NCBI GenBank assembly: GCA_017524595.1
Contig: JAFXVI010000106.1
Span: forward strand, 1-47,697
Source of the DNA: Lachnospiraceae bacterium
Lineage (GTDB): Bacteria; Bacillota; Clostridia; Lachnospirales; Lachnospiraceae
DNA length: 47,697 nucleotides
Direction of reading: 5' to 3'
A program made the position numbers and the translations under genes. Under the pieces are notes generated by a model. That model worked only from the letters and a program-made list of their open reading frames with translations, was not told the DNA's origin and did not search any database. Below are positions 42,647-47,697 of this stretch, piece by piece. Every line of letters begins with the position of its first letter. Positions within the stretch are counted from its first letter, which is position 1.

Positions 42647-44601
42647 TTTCTGTTTCTGACTAAGCTGTGTCTGCTCTTTGATCTTCCCTGTCTGCTCCTG
42701 TCTTTACTATTATTCTTATCCATGCCCCTGTTTCCGCTCTTTTCCATGTCCTTACTCTTTTCCTTCCACGGTCTTGGCGGTATCAGGCATTCCTTCCCGT
42801 ATCCTATAAGATCCGTGCGGTCACACTCAAGCAGTGCTTCTTTCACAAGTTCATAATTCTTCGGATCCCTGTACTGTATGAGCGCCCTCTGCATGGCCTT
42901 GCGGTGTGGATTCCTCTCGACAAACACCTTCTTCATATCCCTTGGATCGATACCTGTATAATACATGACGGTTGAAAGGGTGGACGGCGTTGGATAAAAA
43001 TCCTGCACCTGCTGTGGCATATATCCCAGATCCCTTATGTACTCCGCAAGCTCAACAGCCTCTTTCATTGTCGAACCAGGATGTGAGGACATAAGGTAGG
43101 GCACTGCATATTGCTTCCTGCCCGTCTTCTTATTATATGTTTCATATTTCTTAAGAAAACCTTCATAAACTTCATGTCCCGGCTTCCCCATGTAATTAAG
43201 CACCGTGTCCGATATATGTTCCGGCGCAACCCTGAGCTGCCCGCTTACATGGTATTTTAACATCTCATGAAAGAAAGTGTCGTCCTTATCCGCCATCAGA
43301 TAATCAAATCTAATTCCCGACCTTATAAAGACCTTCTTTACTCCGTCGATCTTTCTTAACTTCCTGAGCAAGGAAACATAATCCGAATGATCTATCTTTA
43401 AATTCCTGCATGGCTTAGGATACAGGCACTGCTTACCCTTACATACTCCCTGTTTAAGCTGCTTACTGCATGACGGAAACCTGAAATCCGCTGTTGGTCC
43501 GCCCACATCATGTATATACCCCTTAAACTCAGGATCCTTTGTCATAGCTTCCGCTTCTTTTAATATGGATTCATGACTCCTTGCCTGTACTATCCTTCCC
43601 TGATGAAAAGTCAGCGAACAGAAGCTGCATCCGCCAAAACACCCCCTGTTGTTCGTGATCGAGAACCTGATCTCATTAATCGCAGGAACTCCTGCCTTAC
43701 TGTTTCCCTGCTTCTGTGATGATAAATCCTTTAAGTTTTCTTCCCTGTACTTAGGATGCACATCATTCATATAAGGGAGTGCATAAATATCATCCATCTC
43801 CTGAGTCGTGAGAGGATATGCCGGCGGATTCTGTATTATGTATACATTATGGTCATATTCCTCTATAAGCGTATGCGCGGTAAACGGATCCGTATTTTCA
43901 TACTGTACTGCAAATGACTCTGCGTATTTACGCTTATTATTTCGTATCTCTTCGTATTCCGGCAGTACTATCCCGTCACTTACCTGCTCCGTTGTCCTTG
44001 CCTTATATACAGTACCCCTCACATATGTTATATCTGAGACTTTGATACCTGCATTAAGGGCATCCGCGATCTCTACTATTGATTTTTCTCCCATTCCATA
44101 GGACAGAATATCGGCACCGGAATCAAGCAAAACAGACCTCTTCATTGAGTCCGACCAGTAATCGTAATGCCCCATACGCCTAAGTGAAGCCTCGATCCCG
44201 CCTATTATCACCGGAACATTCTTAAATTTACGTTTAATAAGATTGCCATATACAATGACTGCCCTGTCCGGTCTGTACCCTGTCTTTCCGCCCGGCGAGT
44301 ATGCGTCTTCGGATCGTTTCTTTTTATTTACGGTATAATGGTTCACCATGGAATCCATATTTCCGCCGCTTATCAGAAAACCAAGTCTCGGCTCTCCAAA
44401 TACTGCAACGCTGTCATCATCCTTCCAGTCAGGCTGTGCTATGATACCCACAGAATAACCGTGAGCCTCAAGAACCCGGGATATTATCGCATGGCCAAAA
44501 GACGGATGATCCACATATGCATCCCCACACACATATACAAAGTCAAGCTGTTTAAGCCCTCTTTGTTCCATATCTTCTTTAGACACAGGTAAAAATGGCA
44601 T
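42643..44601 (-). CDS. YgiQ-family radical SAM protein
   Basis: A 652-aa protein. The N-terminal domain is typical of UPF0313/YgiQ (FVYVCGDAYVDHPSFGHAII). It is followed by a radical SAM core with the [4Fe-4S] motif CFGGCSFC (Cys321, 325, 328) and a DVGGPTADFRFPSC segment with further cysteines. The reaction catalysed is not known. The last 40 residues are a Lys/Arg/Ser-rich basic tail that may bind nucleic acid. The start has AGAGG. It lies 8 nt after the OGG gene. Confidence 0.93.
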   Translation of the reverse strand: MPFLPVSKEDMEQRGLKQLDFVYVCGDAYVDHPSFGHAIISRVLEAHGYSVGIIAQPDWKDDDSVAVFGEPRLGFLISGGNMDSMVNHYTVNKKKRSEDAYSPGGKTGYRPDRAVIVYGNLIKRKFKNVPVIIGGIEASLRRMGHYDYWSDSMKRSVLLDSGADILSYGMGEKSIVEIADALNAGIKVSDITYVRGTVYKARTTEQVSDGIVLPEYEEIRNNKRKYAESFAVQYENTDPFTAHTLIEEYDHNVYIIQNPPAYPLTTQEMDDIYALPYMNDVHPKYREENLKDLSSQKQGNSKAGVPAINEIRFSITNNRGCFGGCSFCSLTFHQGRIVQARSHESILKEAEAMTKDPEFKGYIHDVGGPTADFRFPSCSKQLKQGVCKGKQCLYPKPCRNLKIDHSDYVSLLRKLRKIDGVKKVFIRSGIRFDYLMADKDDTFFHEMLKYHVSGQLRVAPEHISDTVLNYMGKPGHEVYEGFLKKYETYNKKTGRKQYAVPYLMSSHPGSTMKEAVELAEYIRDLGYMPQQVQDFYPTPSTLSTVMYYTGIDPRDMKKVFVERNPHRKAMQRALIQYRDPKNYELVKEALLECDRTDLIGYGKECLIPPRPWKEKSKDMEKSGNRGMDKNNSKDRSRQGRSKSRHSLVRNRK

Positions 44602-44609
44602 TATATCCT

Positions 44610-45422
44610 CTACATTCCCTTACTGTTAAGCTTATAGTTAAACATATACTGCTGTATGATCCCCGCATAACCCTTATACCGCTCAAAATCAAATCCATCC
44701 TGATAATGAAGCTTGAGTATCTGCTTAATATGCGTATCTATCGGAAATGCATCGATATGATGAAGTCCGAAAAGGCACACACAATTAGCCACCTTGTCTC
44801 CAATGCCTTTGAATGACTTAAGTTCATGTAAGGCCTCTTCATTATCCATAGTTTTAAGTCTTTCCGGAAAATCAGGGTCCGCAGCCGCATACTCATACAT
44901 ATCGGCAAGATAACCATCACGATATCCAAGACCTAAATTCCTGTCATTAAAGAACTCCCTGTCAAGCTCATAAGGCCTTGGAAATCTGTACTTTCCGGCA
45001 GGCGCATCTCCCATTAGCGGAAGTGCAGCCTTGGCGCATATTGCCTCTATACTGCCTTTTATCCGTTTGATATTGTTGTTTTGTGAAATAATAAAGGATA
45101 TGAGAGTCTCCCAAAGATCCTGCCGCAATATCCTTATTCCCTGCCCGTATTTATAGGCTTCCTTCAGATATGTATCATCCGATCTCTCTATATTGACCCC
45201 GATCCCTGCATAATCCGTGTCCGTATCAAGATATGTACTCCATATTTCTTCCCACTGCTCTTCTTCACAGTTTAGATCAAATTCGTTTCCGTTCTGGCTG
45301 ATCTTAAGATATCTGTCATAAGCTATGATCTCATAACTGCCGTCTTCAAGTCTGTTCCAACGAAAGCACTGCCCGCTGTCCGCTATCTGTGCTATATTCA
45401 TGTTATCTATCGTTACACGCAT
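44610..45422 (-). CDS. 8-oxoguanine DNA glycosylase (OGG1 type)
   Basis: A base-excision repair glycosylase/lyase of the HhH-GPD superfamily, 270 aa. The N-terminal OGG domain has SGQCFRW (16-22). The helix-hairpin-helix LKSFKGIGDKVANCVCLFGL includes the catalytic Lys210, followed by the Asp229 in FPIDTH. Lys plus Asp mark a bifunctional OGG1-like enzyme rather than AlkA. First gene of the OGG-ygiQ-dus-patatin-dtd run. Confidence 0.9.
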   Translation of the reverse strand: MRVTIDNMNIAQIADSGQCFRWNRLEDGSYEIIAYDRYLKISQNGNEFDLNCEEEQWEEIWSTYLDTDTDYAGIGVNIERSDDTYLKEAYKYGQGIRILRQDLWETLISFIISQNNNIKRIKGSIEAICAKAALPLMGDAPAGKYRFPRPYELDREFFNDRNLGLGYRDGYLADMYEYAAADPDFPERLKTMDNEEALHELKSFKGIGDKVANCVCLFGLHHIDAFPIDTHIKQILKLHYQDGFDFERYKGYAGIIQQYMFNYKLNSKGM

Positions 45423-45486
45423 ATGATCTGTGACCCTGTCCTTTTATCTTGATCGATGATCTATCTCTTGTTTTACTTATTCTATC

Positions 45487-45519
45487 AAAATTACCCGCCG
45501 CTTTGTAAGCAACGGGTAA
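45487..45519 (-). terminator. Intrinsic terminator of the 82-aa gene
   Basis: On the minus strand a 13-bp stem (TTACCCGTTGCTT against AAGCGGCGGGTAA, two G-U pairs) with loop ACA is followed by TTTTG. It begins 22 bp after the stop. Confidence 0.85.
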
Positions 45520-45540
45520 GAATTTCTTTCCTGCGGTAAA

Positions 45541-45789
45541 TCACTTTTTCCCTAAAAAAGACTTCATCGGATTGACTTTTTTAGCTTCTTCTATGATATG
45601 ATCCCTGTTTTCCTTTAAATATTCCTCTATCTCCGCAATCTCTTCCTTATTGAAGCCGTTACTTGATGTTATCTTACAATCAGGGATCGATCCTTCCGCA
45701 TATTTATCTTTATCACTGAAATAAACACATATCCTCTTGTGTTCTCCGGTTCCTACAAGTCCGGATACCAGCATATTCATCTGCTTCAT
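45541..45789 (-). CDS. Small conserved-looking protein, function unknown
   Basis: An 82-aa soluble protein. The N-terminal half is strand-like and includes RICVYFSDKDKYAEG. The C-terminal half is a charged helix (EEIAEIEEYLKENRD) ending VNPMKSFLGKK. There is no signal or membrane segment. The ribosome site is GCAGGTGG before the first ATG. It has its own terminator and sits between the amidase lipoprotein and the OGG run. I do not recognise a named family. Confidence 0.75.
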   Translation of the reverse strand: MKQMNMLVSGLVGTGEHKRICVYFSDKDKYAEGSIPDCKITSSNGFNKEEIAEIEEYLKENRDHIIEEAKKVNPMKSFLGKK

Positions 45790-45871
45790 CTGACCACCTG
45801 CTCTCCGGGATAATAATAATCTACCTTATATATAATAACATACTTCAGAATAGTTTCATATACTCTTAAGA

Positions 45872-47107
45872 TCAGCGACTGCCCATATAAACATCGATAC
45901 CATCGGCTATTCCCCTTGCTATCTTGTTTTGATAATCATCTGTAGCCATAAGCATATCTTCGTTCGGATTCGTTAAGTAACCCATCTCAATTATCGTTAC
46001 AGGCGTCTGACACCAGTTGATGCCTGTCATTGTGTCGGTTTCCCATACTTTCTGTCTCTTTGCTCCGGTATTTGCTACCACTCCGTCAAGCACTGCAGTT
46101 GACAACAGCTTACTCGCATCATGAAGCGCTGCGTTATACGGATTGGATGATGTCTGACATATAGTCATAACTCCGCTGACCGAGGTATTATCTGATCCAT
46201 TGGCATGTATCCTGATAAAAGCAGCAGCTCCCGCATTATTTGCCATCTGTGCCCTTTCCGCATTGGAGATGTTGACATCATTAGTTTCCCTGATCATAAG
46301 TACCTGATATCCCCGTGCAGTAAGCTCCGCCTTTAGCTTCTGTGCAACTTTCAGATTAAGGTCGTACTCTGTCTGCCCCGTAGTCCTGCCTGTAGTTCCC
46401 CCTGTTACCTTGGCTTTCATCTGGGATGAACCCGGACCCAGCGGCTCCTTACCGCTATTTCCCTTCGACTGATGTCCTGCATCGATCGCAATAAGACGTC
46501 CCGACCCGGTATTAGCCTTAACTCCGGCAACAGCTGACTCTGTATCTTCAGTTTTTGCCGTATCCTCCGTATTATCCTGATCGTCTTCCTGTGTCTTATC
46601 TGCCACGGGTCCGTCATATTTATCAAGATATTCATTATGAACATAATAAGAAGTTCCGTCTATCCTGACCTCTGACCATTCCTCGCCTTTTGATACAAGT
46701 TCCAGCTTCTCACCAATATTCAGCTTACGGAGTATTCCTGCATTTGTTGAAGGTTCTTTCCGGATATTGGCAGTATCGTTGGCAACGACCCATTCAGCCT
46801 TATCCGTATCTGTATTATCTCCAGCTTCATCCCTGCCTTCTTCGCTTGCAGACTGTTCATCCTCTGCTGGCTCATTGTCTGTCAAAACAGACTCATCCTG
46901 ATCTTCATTTGTAAGATCAGACTCAATTGGTTCATTGACTATGACAATCGGATCCTTATCCCCATCAATACCCACAACTGAACCCTGATCATCGCTAATA
47001 CTCTGTACAGTTTCTTCAGCCGGATTATCCTTCTTTCCATCACAACCGCACAGTCCAATGACCAGACATATAATAATGAAGATTTTCAAGTATCCAAGCT
47101 TCTTCAA
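45872..47107 (-). CDS. N-acetylmuramoyl-L-alanine amidase (Amidase_3) lipoprotein with SH3b domain
   Basis: A 411-aa exported wall hydrolase. The signal peptide ends in GLCGC (Cys22 as probable lipidation site, slightly atypical lipobox). A strongly acidic linker (about 25-100), one SH3b domain (about 105-165, NIRKEPSTNAG), a second acidic spacer and the zinc amidase domain (about 205-411) follow. The amidase shows IAIDAGH, the Glu in TEYDLN, RIHANG and VTIIEMGYLTNPNED. The start is TTG, supported by GGAGG 8 nt upstream. It overlaps the previous gene by 4 bp, so the two are translationally coupled. Confidence 0.92.
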   Translation of the reverse strand: MKKLGYLKIFIIICLVIGLCGCDGKKDNPAEETVQSISDDQGSVVGIDGDKDPIVIVNEPIESDLTNEDQDESVLTDNEPAEDEQSASEEGRDEAGDNTDTDKAEWVVANDTANIRKEPSTNAGILRKLNIGEKLELVSKGEEWSEVRIDGTSYYVHNEYLDKYDGPVADKTQEDDQDNTEDTAKTEDTESAVAGVKANTGSGRLIAIDAGHQSKGNSGKEPLGPGSSQMKAKVTGGTTGRTTGQTEYDLNLKVAQKLKAELTARGYQVLMIRETNDVNISNAERAQMANNAGAAAFIRIHANGSDNTSVSGVMTICQTSSNPYNAALHDASKLLSTAVLDGVVANTGAKRQKVWETDTMTGINWCQTPVTIIEMGYLTNPNEDMLMATDDYQNKIARGIADGIDVYMGSR

Positions 47108-47355
47108 TTTAAAACCTCCGTCTTTGTAACTCTACATCTTCCCTTGTTGTCCTTCATTCCGTTCAGGATTATTTTCATACTGTTATCTTCCATCCGGTAT
47201 TCTTCACTCACTAAGGAACCAGTAGCAGATCTTTGTATCATTCCGTAAAAATCCATAACGATATTCGGTAAGATAACCGTCTCATAATGAGCTGCCTTAT
47301 CATCTCCTGCAATCATTCGTATTTTATTTATCAGTTCCTTCATCCAAGGTTCCAT
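47104..47355 (-). CDS. Small protein of unknown function, coupled to the amidase
   Basis: An 83-aa soluble protein, largely helical at the N-terminus (MEPWMKELINKIRMIAGDDK), with no signal peptide. Its stop overlaps the amidase start by 4 bp. The first ATG has no clear ribosome site; the Met at codon 5 is the alternative. I do not recognise a family. It could be a cytoplasmic partner, but that is only inferred from coupling. Confidence 0.65.
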   Translation of the reverse strand: MEPWMKELINKIRMIAGDDKAAHYETVILPNIVMDFYGMIQRSATGSLVSEEYRMEDNSMKIILNGMKDNKGRCRVTKTEVLN

Positions 47356-47467
47356 ATTTTCAGGTTATATACGTTATAAATGATAATTATTTCCATATTA
47401 AGAACATTTATTACTACGGATTATTCTATCATATAATACGATTTCCCGCATCCTTGAAAATCGAAAT

Positions 47468-47509
47468 AAAAAAGCCCCAAACGCCGCATAAAACAACGCT
47501 TGAAGCCTT
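47468..47509 (-). terminator. Intrinsic terminator of the tRNA unit
   Basis: Downstream of tRNA-Cys on the minus strand an imperfect stem (AAGGCTTCAAGCG with CGTTTGGGGCTT, G-U pairs and one bulge) is followed by TTTTTTATTT. Confidence 0.75.
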
Positions 47510-47511
47510 AG

Positions 47512-47582
47512 AGGTGCCAGTCGGATTTGAACCAACGATCAGGGAGTTGCAGTCCCACGCCTTACCACTTGGCTATGGCACC
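47512..47582 (-). tRNA. tRNA-Cys (anticodon GCA)
   Basis: A 71-nt cloverleaf. The acceptor stem GGTGCCA pairs with TGGCACC, the anticodon loop is CTGCAAC, and the T-arm contains GGTTCAAATCC. The discriminator is U. CCA is not encoded. Confidence 0.95.
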
Positions 47583-47616
47583 ATATATAATTTCGTTTTT
47601 CATATTCAGTTATAGC

Positions 47617-47688
47617 TGACTCCGACGGGAATCGAACCCGTGTTACCGCCGTGAAAGGGCGATGTCTTAACCGCTTGACCACGGAGCC
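47617..47688 (-). tRNA. tRNA-Glu (anticodon TTC)
   Basis: A 72-nt cloverleaf. The acceptor stem GGCTCCG pairs with CGGAGTC (one G-U), the anticodon loop is CTTTCAC, and the T-arm contains GGTTCGATTCC. CCA is not encoded. It lies 34 bp upstream of tRNA-Cys, in one unit. Confidence 0.95.
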
Positions 47689-47697
47689 CGCTTTTAA

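Noticed and set aside
1..47697. CRISPR arrays, prophage, IS transposases, toxin-antitoxin or defence islands
   Set aside because: No regularly spaced repeats with unique spacers, and no gene of these classes, was found. The DUF4143 ATPase alone does not make a defence system.

Overview
The window is chromosomal DNA of a Gram-positive clostridium, most likely a Lachnospiraceae member. The evidence is strong AGGAGG-type ribosome binding sites, sigma-A promoters, an S-box riboswitch in front of metK, a Clostridia-type long ileS, a DUF6145-like protein, and lipoprotein and SleB-type wall hydrolases. No phage, conjugative element, insertion sequence or CRISPR array was found. Nearly every gene lies on the minus strand. 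The plus-strand exceptions are the HD-GYP gene, an 87-aa gene with two tiny ORFs and a calcium-binding-type protein, and a YkgJ-type protein.

Layout, left to right. 1-5.8 kb: greA-lysS with its own promoter, preceded by argF, a small membrane protein, a DUF6145-like protein, coaX and dusB. 5.9-15.3 kb: a secreted SleB-type hydrolase; then proC, an SpoU methyltransferase, pfkA and dnaE; then metK under a SAM riboswitch. 15.4-25.7 kb: a DUF4143 ATPase with repeats over its promoter, an HD-GYP protein, hslO, murA, an M23/LysM/G5 wall protein, a tail-anchored protein, a small alarmone synthetase, and the plus-strand 87-aa/34-aa/8-aa/353-aa cluster. 25.7-31.6 kb: a long inverted repeat, an aconitase-family hydratase behind queT with a preQ1-II-like riboswitch, and an M15 lipoprotein / papain-like protein / AEC transporter set. 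31.7-40.4 kb: glgP, ileS, a CPBP protease and pncB, with divergent YkgJ. 40.4-47.7 kb: dtd, patatin, a second Dus, YgiQ radical SAM and OGG; an 82-aa gene; an amidase lipoprotein pair; and a tRNA-Glu/tRNA-Cys unit.

Functionally this is mostly core housekeeping: translation and tRNA modification, replication, cofactor and amino-acid synthesis, glycogen breakdown, and wall turnover. Four wall hydrolases and murA lie in the window, and two of these genes carry WalR-like direct repeats near their promoters.

The less ordinary parts are RNA and DNA elements rather than a large new operon: the preQ1-II-like element in a clostridium, a second closed domain in the metK leader, tandem 22-24 bp repeats over the ATPase promoter, overlapping tiny ORFs running into a terminator, a dispersed palindromic repeat family, and 10-bp-phased repeats after lysS.
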